The notes: generated from the sequence alone by a model not told the origin. A stretch of 50,564 bases of DNA from Prolixibacteraceae bacterium (GCA_019459525.1 JAIBEY010000108.1:1-50564), one strand, 5' to 3'. Positions 24,980 to 34,170 are shown, counted from the stretch's first letter. Translations and numbers: made by a program.

Positions 24980-26794
24980 ATGGAACTATTTAAACCAAAA
25001 GACCTACTGAAAGCAAATCCAAAGCTTAGTTTGATAGGTGGCGAACATTTTGCCCGTTTCCTGATGCTTTTGCTCCGTTTTGACAAATTAAACAAGGTTT
25101 ACAACCAGATTGGCGATAAGAATGGACGCGAATTCATAGAGGAATTAATCAGGCTCCTGAAAATTAATTTTGTTTTTGAAGAGGAGGAATTACAGAAACG
25201 CATCCCCAAATCAGGACCGGCAATTGTTGTTTGTAACCATCCGTTTGGCGGGCTCGAAAGTATTTTGCTTATTCATATGCTTGGTAAGGTAAGGTCGGAT
25301 ATTAAAATTGTATCAGCGCAATTGTTGCAAAAGATTGATCCGATTAAAGAGTTCTTTTTCGACGAAGCTCCGTTCGTCAGGAAGAATGAGCGTACCCTGG
25401 GCAATGCCGGTACCGACAAATTAAGCGGACATCTCGCGGAGGATGGAATTCTTTGCTTGTTTCCGGCCGGGGAAGTATCGCAATTCGATACCATGCATAT
25501 TCTTTCGGACAAGCAGTGGAATTATTTGACGTTAAAGTTTATTAAGCAGCAAAAAGTTCCGGTTGTTCCGGTTCATTTTCAGGGAAACAACAGTCGGTTG
25601 TTTTACATGATGAGTACTATTCATCCATCGTTAACCGAGCTGAAGCTTCCAACCGAAATCCTGTATCATCAGAAAAAGCCGGTGAAAATCAGGATTGGTA
25701 ATCCTATTTCATTAGCCTCTCAGGATAAATTTTCAGATATCTATCAGTATGGCAGGTATTTAAGGGCTAAAACTTACCTTTTAAGTTCGAAGATTGAGGT
25801 TAAAAAGTTTTTTAATTATTCGCTGAAACGTCAGCAACGAATTGAACCAGTCGCGGAGCCTGTTTCGCACGAAAAAATAATGCTTGAATTGAATGGGCTG
25901 AGTTCGGATTTCTTGCTTTTTCGCCTGAAAAATTATACCGTTTATTGTGCCCCCTCGAAACGCATTCCTAATATTTTAATGGAAATCGGTCGCCTTCGCG
26001 AGGTGACTTTCAGGCAGGTTGGCGAAGGTACAAACCGCAGTATTGACCTGGATGAATTTGATTTGTATTACAACCAGATGTTTATTTGGGATACTGATGC
26101 CCAGATGATTGTTGGCGCTTACCGCATTGGAAAAGGAGCCGAAATTATGCACAAATATGGTGTCCGGGGTTTTTATATTCAGAGCTTGTTCAAGATAAAA
26201 GACGGCCTTCAGGATATGTTGAAACAAACGATGGAGTTGGGGCGCTCATTCGTAGTTAAGGAGTATCAGCGAAAGCCAATGCCTTTGTTTTTGCTGTGGA
26301 AAGGGATCCTGTACTTCACCCTTAAAAATCCGGAATACCGTTACCTGATGGGGCCCGTAAGTGTGAGCGATGATTATTCCACCACTTCGAAAGAAATGAT
26401 CATCAAATTTATCATGGCTCATCATTTCGACTGGAAATTGGCACGGAGCATCACACCGCGTAATTCGTACAAGTTTAAAACCGAGGACCAGAACCTGAAT
26501 ATAATTATGCAAACAATGGACAATGACATCAATTCGCTGGATAAATTTATCGGTGATGTGGATGAAATGAATTCGGGGTTGCCGGTTTTGCTCAAAAAAT
26601 ACATTAAACTGAATGCCAAGATCATCGGATTTAATGTTGATCCGCTGTTCAATAATTGTTTGGATGGATTGATTGCTCTTGATTTATTTGATATTCCGCC
26701 CGGAACAATCGAATCTTTATCGAAGGAAGCCAACGATGGTTCTATTTTGCAACAGTTTTATTCGAACCGTGAAAAGAATACGACTACTTCTTAA
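24980..26794 (+). CDS. Fused O-acyltransferase / N-acyltransferase (OlsF/GlsF-like lipid synthase)
   Basis: A 604-residue two-domain enzyme. The N-terminal half (about 20-280) is a PlsC-like acyltransferase: VVCNHPFGGLES carries the active His, then FVRKNERTLGNAG, FPAGEVSQF and VPVVPVHFQG. The C-terminal half (about 300-540) resembles OlsB and hemolysin-type N-acyltransferases: LREVTFRQVGEGTNRSIDLD, YNQMFIWD, VGAYRIGKG and YLMGPVSVSDDYSTTSKEM. This order is that of OlsF (ornithine lipids) and of fused glycine-lipid synthases in Bacteroidota. It should make an N-acyl, O-acyl aminolipid. Which amino acid is used cannot be read. It stands alone and converges on the next gene with an 11-bp overlap. 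Confidence 0.82.
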   Translation: MELFKPKDLLKANPKLSLIGGEHFARFLMLLLRFDKLNKVYNQIGDKNGREFIEELIRLLKINFVFEEEELQKRIPKSGPAIVVCNHPFGGLESILLIHMLGKVRSDIKIVSAQLLQKIDPIKEFFFDEAPFVRKNERTLGNAGTDKLSGHLAEDGILCLFPAGEVSQFDTMHILSDKQWNYLTLKFIKQQKVPVVPVHFQGNNSRLFYMMSTIHPSLTELKLPTEILYHQKKPVKIRIGNPISLASQDKFSDIYQYGRYLRAKTYLLSSKIEVKKFFNYSLKRQQRIEPVAEPVSHEKIMLELNGLSSDFLLFRLKNYTVYCAPSKRIPNILMEIGRLREVTFRQVGEGTNRSIDLDEFDLYYNQMFIWDTDAQMIVGAYRIGKGAEIMHKYGVRGFYIQSLFKIKDGLQDMLKQTMELGRSFVVKEYQRKPMPLFLLWKGILYFTLKNPEYRYLMGPVSVSDDYSTTSKEMIIKFIMAHHFDWKLARSITPRNSYKFKTEDQNLNIIMQTMDNDINSLDKFIGDVDEMNSGLPVLLKKYIKLNAKIIGFNVDPLFNNCLDGLIALDLFDIPPGTIESLSKEANDGSILQQFYSNREKNTTTS

Positions 26795-27152
26795 AAATGA
26801 AATAAACAGCCAGGATCAGGAATACAAAACCAATAAGGTGGTTGAATTTGAAGTTTTCGTTTTTGAAAAACAGCACAGAAAATACCGTAAAAACAAGCAA
26901 GGTGATAACTTCCTGAATCACTTTTAGCTCCATGAGCGAAAACGGTCCGCCATTTTCTTTGTATCCGATGCGGTTTGCCGGAACCTGAAACATATATTCG
27001 AAAAGGGCAACTCCCCAACTGATCAGCACGATTGAAATGATTCCGAGCTTGCTAAACCATTTAAGTTCACCAAATTTGAGGTGACCGTACCAGGCCAAAG
27101 TCATAAACGAGTTCGACAGGATCAGCAAAATAATTGTTAAAAGCCCTTTCAT
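26784..27152 (-). CDS. DMT-type small membrane protein (DUF486)
   Basis: 122 residues with four predicted membrane helices. The pattern NSFMTLAWYGHLKF near the N-terminus, then SWGVALFEYMFQVPANRIGY and FSLMELKVIQEVITLLVFTVFS, is that of the DUF486/DMT_6 family. Similar proteins are half-size members of the drug/metabolite transporter fold and probably dimerise. No substrate is known. It ends inside the 3' end of the acyltransferase gene on the other strand. Confidence 0.88.
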   Translation of the reverse strand: MKGLLTIILLILSNSFMTLAWYGHLKFGELKWFSKLGIISIVLISWGVALFEYMFQVPANRIGYKENGGPFSLMELKVIQEVITLLVFTVFSVLFFKNENFKFNHLIGFVFLILAVYFIFKK

Positions 27153-27215
27153 AATTCTAGCAATTTAAAAACAGGGCGAAATTACATTATTCTCTTATTT
27201 CACGTTAAAAATGTA

Positions 27216-27237
27216 GTCATAAAAAATTTTTTATGAC
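27216..27237. repeat. 22-bp perfect AT palindrome
   Basis: GTCATAAAAAA followed by its exact reverse complement. It lies between the divergent DMT gene and the cytochrome c gene. It could be an operator for one of them or a short hairpin in the leader. Confidence 0.7.
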
Positions 27238-27356
27238 CATCGACCGTTCTGTTTGCAGGGCAGTCACCTCAATGGTTTCTAAACATTATTCAGTTATTTG
27301 AGGTTTATTTAGAAAATATTGTTTTATCTTGAACACTTAAATATTAAACAAATTAG

Positions 27357-27839
27357 ATGAATAGAAAGATTAATCAGCTAATATTCAGTATGATGTTTCT
27401 GACAGTGGGTATCTCTTGTCAGAATAATACCGAAAACAAAAAGGTTGAAGCGGTTAGTTCGGAACAACTGGCGAGCGAAATCAATAAAAACCTACCGGCG
27501 CAGGTTGCTGAAAAAGAACATCCCGGCAAAGCTGTATATACCAAATATTGTTTAACCTGCCATCAGGCCGATGGAACCGGGGTTGCAAATATGCACCCGC
27601 CGCTAACTCCCGGCAGTTGGGTGGGTAACGACCCTCAGGAGTTGATCGCCATTATGATGAAAGGTCTTAGCGGAAAAATTGAAGTGAACGGTGAAGTTTA
27701 TAAAAATTTTATGCCCTCACATGCCCAGTTGACCGATGAAGAAATAGCTGATGTGCTTACCTACATCCGAACCAGTTTTGGAAATAATTTTGAACCGGTT
27801 ACCGCCGATATGGTGAAGAAAATCCGGAGTGGGAGATAG
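27357..27839 (+). CDS. Cytochrome c lipoprotein
   Basis: 160 residues with a lipoprotein signal (VGISC, Cys21) and one class-I cytochrome c domain. The haem site is YCLTCHQADGTG (C-x2-C-H) and the distal Met is in NFMPSHAQLTDEEIADVLTYIR. The layout matches small membrane-tethered electron carriers or the cytochrome part of dehydrogenases. No partner gene is next to it. A strong terminator follows. Confidence 0.9.
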   Translation: MNRKINQLIFSMMFLTVGISCQNNTENKKVEAVSSEQLASEINKNLPAQVAEKEHPGKAVYTKYCLTCHQADGTGVANMHPPLTPGSWVGNDPQELIAIMMKGLSGKIEVNGEVYKNFMPSHAQLTDEEIADVLTYIRTSFGNNFEPVTADMVKKIRSGR

Positions 27840-27844
27840 GTACA

Positions 27845-27896
27845 CAAAAGTAAAAAGGCAAAAGTTGATAATTAACTTTTGCCTTTTTACTTTTTG
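27845..27896. terminator. Two-way terminator after cytochrome c
   Basis: AAAAGTAAAAAGGCAAAAGTT pairs over about 20 bp with AACTTTTGCCTTTTTACTTTT, with T-rich tails in both directions. It separates the convergent cytochrome and SIMPL genes. Confidence 0.85.
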
Positions 27897-27901
27897 CCTC
27901 T

Positions 27902-28606
27902 CTATTTTATGGCAAACCTTGCAAATACTGAATATTTCAGTTTAATTTTTTGGAATGATAGTTCGGGCAATGCTTCTTCTGCAGGCGAAGCATCCATCAC
28001 CACGTTTGACATTAATGCTACCTTTCGCATGGGTTGAAATTCGTCATACGATTCGCGTTCCTGAATGAATAATGGTTTTCCGATGGTTTCGCCAATGCCA
28101 ACAAGCAGGTAAGCTGCTTTTTCTTTAGCTGCCTGAACTGCAATAATTTTTACTTCCTTGCGAAACCTTGCAATCTCAGAATGGTCAACACGCTGGATAT
28201 CTGCATTGAAGGCATTGATTTCGTCAAGAAGTTCAAAAACCTTGGCCAGCGTTCCGGTAGTTGACACTTTTAGCAGATAATCTTTGGAAGCAATCACATC
28301 CGTCTTTTTTCGTTTAATGGTGATGAAGTCAGAATTAGCATCGGCCAATTGCAGGTCTTTCAGGTCAATATCCAATTTCATCAACCTTTTCTTCATCTCT
28401 TTTTCCTGATCTTCCAGTTCAATTTTCTTTTTCCCTTCAAACCGTTCCTTCAGAGTAAACGAAATGTAAATCTGGTCAGGAATAATTTCCATTTCACCGG
28501 TTCCAACCACTTCAATGTAAGGCGTTTCTTTACTCGTTGTGTTTTCCTGACTCATGGCCAGAAGCGGAAGCACCGCAATAAGTAATGCCAAAATTTTTGT
28601 TTTCAT
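27902..28606 (-). CDS. SIMPL domain (DUF541) exported protein
   Basis: 234 residues with a signal peptide (MKTKILALLIAVLPLLAMS) and a SIMPL/DUF541 domain: YIEVVGTGEMEIIPDQIYIS, then a Lys/Glu-rich coiled segment, TDVIASKDYLLKVSTTG and AAKEKAAYLLVGIGETIG near the end. The frame opens 46 codons earlier at 28744, but those codons overlap the ggt 3' end and lack a signal, so ATG 28606 is preferred. The family is periplasmic and mostly uncharacterised; some members bind themselves into rings. Confidence 0.88.
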   Translation of the reverse strand: MKTKILALLIAVLPLLAMSQENTTSKETPYIEVVGTGEMEIIPDQIYISFTLKERFEGKKKIELEDQEKEMKKRLMKLDIDLKDLQLADANSDFITIKRKKTDVIASKDYLLKVSTTGTLAKVFELLDEINAFNADIQRVDHSEIARFRKEVKIIAVQAAKEKAAYLLVGIGETIGKPLFIQERESYDEFQPMRKVALMSNVVMDASPAEEALPELSFQKIKLKYSVFARFAIK

Positions 28607-28676
28607 GTTTTTCTGTTTGTTTGTTTCAAAGATGTTATTCTCAATTTTAAGGTTGCGTTGGAAAATAATTAAATCA

Positions 28677-30368
28677 TCAATACCCTGCAGCCTGTCCGTC
28701 CTTGCGTGATTCCGATGCCCCATAATAAACTTTGTTTTTTGCATCCCATTTTATTGCCTGGTAACCGCCGTAAATGCCGTTGGTGTATTGAATCTGGTGT
28801 CCCTTCCCTAACAATTTGCGTACCGTTTCATAATCGAATCCGCTTTCGAGGTAAACGATTCCGCCATCAGTCATTTTTTCGTCGGTTGGTTCGCTCGATC
28901 CTTCGTGACAAATTCGGGGAGCATCGCCTGCTTCCTGAAGGTTCATCCCGAAGTCGATTAAATTCACCACCATCTGCACATGCCCTTGAGGCTGCATCGA
29001 TCCGCCCATCAGTCCGAAACTGATAAATGGCTGACCATCTTTGGTAATAAACGCCGGAATGATGGTGTGGAAAGGTCGTTTGTGTGGCTCAAACTTATTC
29101 ATGTGATTCGGGTCGAGCGAAAACATTTCACCTCGATCCTGAAGAACAAAACCTAATTTTCCGGGTGTCATTCCGGAACCCATACCACGATAGTTGCTTT
29201 GGATGAGCGAAACCATGTTTCCATCTTTATCGGCTGTCGTAAGGTAAATGGTATTTCCATGCTCCGGATTTCCGGCAGGATATACTTTGGCCGAACGATT
29301 AGGGTTGATCAGCTTATTCCGTTCATTGGCATATGTTTTCGAGATCAGTCCTTTTATCGGGAGTTTGTTGAAATCAGGGTCGGCATAAAATTTGGCACGA
29401 TCTTCAAAGGCTAGTTTTTTGGCTTCCACAAACGTGTGGATGTATTCTGCACTGCCAAAGCCCATCGACTTTACATCATAGTTTTCAAGCATATTCAGGA
29501 TTTGAAGCACAGCAATTCCTTGTCCGTTTGGCGGCAATTCCCAAACATCGTAACCACGGTAGTTGGTCGAAACCGGTTCAATCCAGTCGGAGTGATGATC
29601 TTCAAAATCGCGCATACTGAAAAATCCACCTTCCTGGCGGACGTAATCCACAATTTTTTGAGCAATCTCACCTTTGTAAAAAGCATCGCGTCCGCCTTTG
29701 GCAATCTTTTCGAGTGTAGCAGCCAGATATGGATTTTTAAACACTTCACCTTTAGCCGGAGCTTTCCCGTTTGGCATGTAAATTTCTTTAAATCCGGTAT
29801 AATTTTCCAATAGCTTCGAGTTCGAATTCCAGTAGTAGGCAATGACTTCACTCAACGGAAATCCTTCATTGGCATAACTAATCGCCGGTTTTAGAATCTC
29901 CTTCATTGGAAGTTTTCCAAATTTTTTATTCAGTTCGAACCAGCCATCCACGCAACCCGGCACCGATACCGAAAGCGGTCCGTGTGACGGTACTTTTTTT
30001 ATTCCTTTATCGATGAAATATTGCAGCGACAAATCGTATGGAGACCGGCCGCTCGCATTCAGTCCGTATAATTTCTGAGTTTTGGCATCCCACACTATAG
30101 CAAAAAGATCACCACCAATGCCATTCCCGGTAGGTTCAACCAATCCAAGGACTGCATTGGCGGCAATAGCTGCGTCAATAGCGTTTCCACCGGCTTTCAG
30201 GATGTCGATTGCCGCCTGGGTGGCCAAAGGCTGACTCGTACAAGCCATGCCATGTTGGGCAATAACTTCGGAACGGGTTGCAAACGGTAGCCCGGTAATA
30301 CGGTCCTGGGCTGAAAGCAGAATGTTTAACAGGCAAACAGCGATCACTCCTAAAATAGTTTTTTTCAT
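28677..30368 (-). CDS. ggt: Gamma-glutamyltransferase (glutathione hydrolase)
   Basis: A 563-residue Ntn-hydrolase with a signal peptide (LLNILLSAQ), acting in the periplasm. It has GGNAIDAAIAANAVLGLVEP and GIGGDLFAIV near the N-terminus and HGNTIYLTTADKDGN before the small subunit, where the catalytic Thr starts the processed chain. MGSGMTPGKLGFVLQDRG follows. The order and length are normal. It splits gamma-glutamyl compounds or transfers the gamma-glutamyl group. The SIMPL gene follows on the same strand after 70 bp. Confidence 0.94.
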   Translation of the reverse strand: MKKTILGVIAVCLLNILLSAQDRITGLPFATRSEVIAQHGMACTSQPLATQAAIDILKAGGNAIDAAIAANAVLGLVEPTGNGIGGDLFAIVWDAKTQKLYGLNASGRSPYDLSLQYFIDKGIKKVPSHGPLSVSVPGCVDGWFELNKKFGKLPMKEILKPAISYANEGFPLSEVIAYYWNSNSKLLENYTGFKEIYMPNGKAPAKGEVFKNPYLAATLEKIAKGGRDAFYKGEIAQKIVDYVRQEGGFFSMRDFEDHHSDWIEPVSTNYRGYDVWELPPNGQGIAVLQILNMLENYDVKSMGFGSAEYIHTFVEAKKLAFEDRAKFYADPDFNKLPIKGLISKTYANERNKLINPNRSAKVYPAGNPEHGNTIYLTTADKDGNMVSLIQSNYRGMGSGMTPGKLGFVLQDRGEMFSLDPNHMNKFEPHKRPFHTIIPAFITKDGQPFISFGLMGGSMQPQGHVQMVVNLIDFGMNLQEAGDAPRICHEGSSEPTDEKMTDGGIVYLESGFDYETVRKLLGKGHQIQYTNGIYGGYQAIKWDAKNKVYYGASESRKDGQAAGY

Positions 30369-30430
30369 TTGTTGAATGTAAAATGTTTATTTTACAACGT
30401 GTTGTCTGTTTTTTTCTCCGCAGGAGATCG

Positions 30431-30476
30431 ATGACAATAGAATCAGAATTAGTTGAATCATGTTTCCCGTAGGGAA
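30431..30476 (-). repeat. RAYT left flank: 46-bp REP-like unit
   Basis: ATGACAATAGAAT, 20 bp, then TTCCCGTAGGGAA. It is the inverted match of 31051-31096: same order, same 20-bp spacing, 13/13 and 11/13 identity at the ends. It lies 14 bp from the transposase stop. Confidence 0.85.
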
Positions 30477-30489
30477 TTAATAAATTGAA

Positions 30490-30951
30490 TCAATCAATTG
30501 GTTTAAAGATGTATCGTTCGTCAAATTCAATGTCAAAAGCTTTCAGAAAAGCAAGATATTCGTCATAGAAAGTTTGTTTCTGATGATGCTTTTGCTGATT
30601 GTCGATGTATCTTGAAATATCGGGAATTTGTGATTTCCCGTATGAAAAGGCCCCAAAGCCTTCTTGCCATGAGAATTTCCCAGCAACAAACTTGTTCTCA
30701 TTTATCCACAAAGATGAGCTTCTTTTAATATTATACATCAAATCTGAAGGTGCTTGTTTGGGATTCATGCTAACCAGAACATGCACATGATCAGGCATTC
30801 CATTTATGGCAAATGGTTTGTGTCCTTGTTGTTCAATAATTCCATTCATGTACTTATAAAGGGCAGTTTGCCAATTATCCCGGATTAAAGATAGCCGATT
30901 TTGTACGGCAAATACAAAGTGGTTGTACAATTGGGTATAAGAGTTTGCCAT
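30490..30951 (-). CDS. REP-associated tyrosine transposase (IS200-like, Y1)
   Basis: A 153-residue HUH transposase. It shows the HUH motif in MPDHVHVLVSM and the nucleophile tyrosine in DISRYIDNQQKHH. The layout, with KPFAINGMPDHVH and FSWQEGFGAFSYGKSQ, is that of the IS200/RAYT group. It is intact. Palindromic REP-like units flank it on both sides in opposite orientation, which is typical of RAYT genes that act on their own REPs. It lies between ggt and the AddB-like gene and seems unrelated to either. Confidence 0.92.
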   Translation of the reverse strand: MANSYTQLYNHFVFAVQNRLSLIRDNWQTALYKYMNGIIEQQGHKPFAINGMPDHVHVLVSMNPKQAPSDLMYNIKRSSSLWINENKFVAGKFSWQEGFGAFSYGKSQIPDISRYIDNQQKHHQKQTFYDEYLAFLKAFDIEFDERYIFKPID

Positions 30952-31050
30952 AGTCTTCGGTATTGATGGTTAAACTGTCAGGTAAAAATACAATTTTTTG
31001 TTTCTGATGTTCTTCTGATTTGGAGCAACTTCAGGTGAAATACAAGTTAA

Positions 31051-31096
31051 TGCCCTACGGGCAAAGCTTGACATGGAATTGTCATTCTATTGTCAT
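31051..31096 (+). repeat. RAYT right flank: 46-bp REP-like unit
   Basis: TGCCCTACGGGCA, 20 bp, then ATTCTATTGTCAT. The unit is inverted relative to 30431-30476. A further hairpin, AGCCC-TAC-GGGCT, follows at 31100-31112. The 324-bp gap between the transposase and the AddB-like gene holds nothing else I can support. Confidence 0.85.
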
Positions 31097-31099
31097 TGA

Positions 31100-31112
31100 A
31101 GCCCTACGGGCT
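31100..31112. repeat. Third CCCTACGGG hairpin
   Basis: AGCCCTACGGGCT: 5-bp stem with a TAC loop, 3 bp after the right-hand unit. The core CCCTACGGG (or its complement) thus occurs three times near the RAYT gene. Confidence 0.75.
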
Positions 31113-31275
31113 ATTCATTGATTCGGTTTTGTAAAAAATGAACAAGGCTGAGTGCAATTGTACAGTTTGATCGGTTTAAAACTATCCTTTTTTCTTTCCG
31201 ATAAGAACAGATTTAGTTTTACCTTTAACCCAAATTATGTATTGTTCAGTGTAAAATCAAATTTTGAGTTTCTGC

Positions 31276-34119
31276 ATGAACCCATTTTTAAAGCAAGTTG
31301 CCGACTACATCTATACCAATCATCGTTCGGAAATGAGCGAATATTGCCTGGTTTTTCCGGGTAGGAGAGCAGGCGTTTTTTTTACGGCTTACCAGAATGA
31401 GTTGATTGAAAAACCAATCCTTTCGCCTGAAATAATTACCATCAATGAATTGATTTCATCGCTGACGGGCTTGCAGCAGGCTGATCCGGTATCACTCGTA
31501 CTGAAACTTCAGGAGGTTTATGCCAAAGAAACCGGCCATCAGGAGCCACTGGACGAGTTTTTTTTCTGGGGCGAAATTTTGTTGACCGATTTTGACGATG
31601 TGGACAAATACCTGCTTAATGCAGATGATTTGTTCCGGAATATTTCGGATTTGAAGGAGCTCGAAAATCAATTTGATTACCTGACCGAGGAACAGAAACG
31701 GGCTATTGACGAATTTTGGGGAAATCTGGATAAAGTGCCGCATTCGTTTAACAAGGAAAAGTTTATTGCGATCTGGATTAAACTGGCTGCTATTTATCAC
31801 CGTTTTCGGGAAGCGTTAAAACAGGAGCAAATTGCTTATTCCGGAATGATTTACCGCGAAGTGGCCGAAGCACTGAATGAGCAGCGGATTGTTGGATTGA
31901 CTGCCAAAAAATATGTTTTCATTGGTTTCAACGCGTTAAACGCGTGCGAAAAAACGATTTTCAAAAAACTGTATGACCAAAACAGGGCATTGTTTTTCTG
32001 GGATTATGCCGATTTTTATTTGAAAGACCCTGAAAATGAAGCTGGCCGTTTCCTGCGAACCAACCGCATTTTGTTTCCCGCGCCAAAAGGTTTTGTTCCC
32101 GAAAATTTGGAGTCGGATAGTCCCCGAAAAATTACGCTGGTTTCAGTTCCCGGAAACATCACTCAGGCGCAAGCCATTAATCTGCCGCAGGTTCTGAAAA
32201 GTTTCCCGATTAACGACCGCTTTGACAATACAGCCTTTGTTCTGTCCGACGAAAACCTGCTGATTCCGGTGATCTCTTCGGTAGGCAACAGCTTTACCGA
32301 CATCAATATCACGATGGGTTATCCGTTTGTGAATACTCCGGTTTATGGTTTTATTTCGCAGCTCATCAGTTTGCAGAAGAACATTCGCAAATCGGCAAAA
32401 TCGCCCGTGTTTTATTACAAACCAGTTGTCGCCTTGCTGAACCACCAATTTGTGGTAAATGCTGCTATTAAATCGTTTGTGGCAGTTGTTCACAAAAAAA
32501 ACAAGGTTTATATCGATGCTGCCGAACTGAATTTTAGCCCATTCCTGAAAAAAATATTCTCGGCTTCGGATAACTGGAGCGGAATCCTCGATTATTTTTT
32601 GGACATTTTGAAAGAGTTGTCGCTGAAATTTAATCCGGCGGAAGACGAACAGGTGAAATTGGAATCGGAATATTTGTTTCAGGCTTTTCTTGCTATTCAA
32701 CGCCTGAAAGATACTTTGAGCGGATTGAATGTTCCTGATTTTCCGGTTAAGATCATGTTTCGGTTACTCGATCAGAGTTTACGGCGAATTTCCATTCCGT
32801 TTGAAGGTGAACCGCTCACCGGATTACAAATTATGGGATTGCTCGAAACACGGACGCTCGATTTTCAGAATTTGGTACTTTTTTCGGCTAACGAAGGATT
32901 TTTGCCGCGAATTGCTGCCGGTCATTCTTTTGTGCCCTACCATCTTCGGAAAGGTTTTGGAATGCCAACCTACGAAGACCGAGATGCTATGTATGCCTAT
33001 TATTTCTACCGTTTGATCCAACGTACGGAGAATACAGTAATCGTTTATAATTCAATTACCGAAGGAATTTCGTCATCTGAAAAAAGCCGCTTTTTGTATC
33101 AGCTTTTATATGATTCTGAATTTGAAATTGAAGAGCTGAACCTGAGTTTTAACTTTAAAGGTACAAGCAACGAACCAATTCGGGTTGAAGCCAGTGAGGC
33201 TCACATTCAGAAAATGATTTCGAGGTATTCTGAAAAAAATCTGAGTCCGAGCGCCATCAATACTTACCTCGAATGTAAACTCAAGTTTTACTTTAAATAC
33301 ATTGCCGGAATTAAGGAAACGGAAGAATTGAAAGAAGAAATTGATGCTGTGTTGTTCGGTAATTTGTTCCATTATGCCATCGAATTGTTATATCTGCCCT
33401 TTGAAAACAAAACGGTTGAAGCTCATGCACTGAAATTGTTACGGGCCGATCAGCGAAGAATTGAAGCGGTAGTTTTAGAGTCGGTAGCCGTGAAATATTA
33501 CCAAATGACTCCGGAAGAAGCCTCGCGCCTGAAGTTGAGCGGACAAAGCATTTTGATCGCTTCGCACATTCGCGAGTACATTCTTCAGTTGCTCGAAAAC
33601 GATATTCAGTTTGCCCCATTCGAAGTGGTAAGCCTTGAAAAAGAATATTTTGCAGATTATCAGGTTGTTTCAGGAAACCAGAAGCTGAAGGTTCGGATTG
33701 GAGGAATCATTGACCGGATGGATCGCACGGCAGAAGGTTTGCGTATTATCGACTACAAAACGGGTCGTAACCTGAAACTTGATTTCAAGGACTGGTCGCA
33801 GTTGGTGGATCGCAACTATTACGACCGTCGAAAAGAAATATTCCAAACACTGATCTATTCCGATATTTTAAGTCAGGCTGAAAATCAGGATTCCATTTAC
33901 CCGGCAATTTATAAGCTCGATGATCTGTTTAATGAGCAGTTTGTTCCGAATGTGATTTATCAGGGCGAAAAATTGGTTTTTCAGCGTGTTAAAGATGAAT
34001 TTTCTGCCGTTTTTGCTGAAGTTCTTTCAGAAATGTTTGCCGTTGGAAACCTTTACGACCAAACCAAAGACTCGCAAAAATGCAGCTATTGCCCGTACAA
34101 CAAGATTTGCAGAAGATGA
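31276..34119 (+). CDS. AddB-like PD-(D/E)XK nuclease with Fe-S cluster
   Basis: A 947-residue protein of the AddB/RecB-nuclease group. The N-terminal two thirds resemble an inactivated helicase, with VFPGRRAGVFFTAY where a Walker motif would be. The C-terminal nuclease domain starts at LSPSAINTYLECKLKFYFKYIAG; the active site is GGIIDRMDRTAEGLRIIDYKTGR (Asp, then Asp-x-Lys). Cysteines at LECK and CSYCPYNKIC supply the four ligands of an AddB-type 4Fe-4S cluster. An upstream ATG at 31264 adds four residues; ATG 31276 gives the usual MNPFL start. No AddA helicase gene lies beside it, although AddB normally works with AddA in end resection. Confidence 0.85.
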   Translation: MNPFLKQVADYIYTNHRSEMSEYCLVFPGRRAGVFFTAYQNELIEKPILSPEIITINELISSLTGLQQADPVSLVLKLQEVYAKETGHQEPLDEFFFWGEILLTDFDDVDKYLLNADDLFRNISDLKELENQFDYLTEEQKRAIDEFWGNLDKVPHSFNKEKFIAIWIKLAAIYHRFREALKQEQIAYSGMIYREVAEALNEQRIVGLTAKKYVFIGFNALNACEKTIFKKLYDQNRALFFWDYADFYLKDPENEAGRFLRTNRILFPAPKGFVPENLESDSPRKITLVSVPGNITQAQAINLPQVLKSFPINDRFDNTAFVLSDENLLIPVISSVGNSFTDINITMGYPFVNTPVYGFISQLISLQKNIRKSAKSPVFYYKPVVALLNHQFVVNAAIKSFVAVVHKKNKVYIDAAELNFSPFLKKIFSASDNWSGILDYFLDILKELSLKFNPAEDEQVKLESEYLFQAFLAIQRLKDTLSGLNVPDFPVKIMFRLLDQSLRRISIPFEGEPLTGLQIMGLLETRTLDFQNLVLFSANEGFLPRIAAGHSFVPYHLRKGFGMPTYEDRDAMYAYYFYRLIQRTENTVIVYNSITEGISSSEKSRFLYQLLYDSEFEIEELNLSFNFKGTSNEPIRVEASEAHIQKMISRYSEKNLSPSAINTYLECKLKFYFKYIAGIKETEELKEEIDAVLFGNLFHYAIELLYLPFENKTVEAHALKLLRADQRRIEAVVLESVAVKYYQMTPEEASRLKLSGQSILIASHIREYILQLLENDIQFAPFEVVSLEKEYFADYQVVSGNQKLKVRIGGIIDRMDRTAEGLRIIDYKTGRNLKLDFKDWSQLVDRNYYDRRKEIFQTLIYSDILSQAENQDSIYPAIYKLDDLFNEQFVPNVIYQGEKLVFQRVKDEFSAVFAEVLSEMFAVGNLYDQTKDSQKCSYCPYNKICRR

Positions 34120-34127
34120 GAAAATAG

Positions 34128-34170
34128 ATTTGAAAATCTGAGGATTTGAAAATCTGAGGATTTGAAAATG
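34128..34170. repeat. 16-bp tandem repeat after the AddB-like gene
   Basis: GATTTGAAAATCTGAG occurs twice and then partly a third time. No function is evident. Confidence 0.8.

Noticed and set aside
28607-28744. Longer SIMPL protein from 28744
   Set aside because: It overlaps the ggt coding end and removes the signal peptide from the N-terminus.
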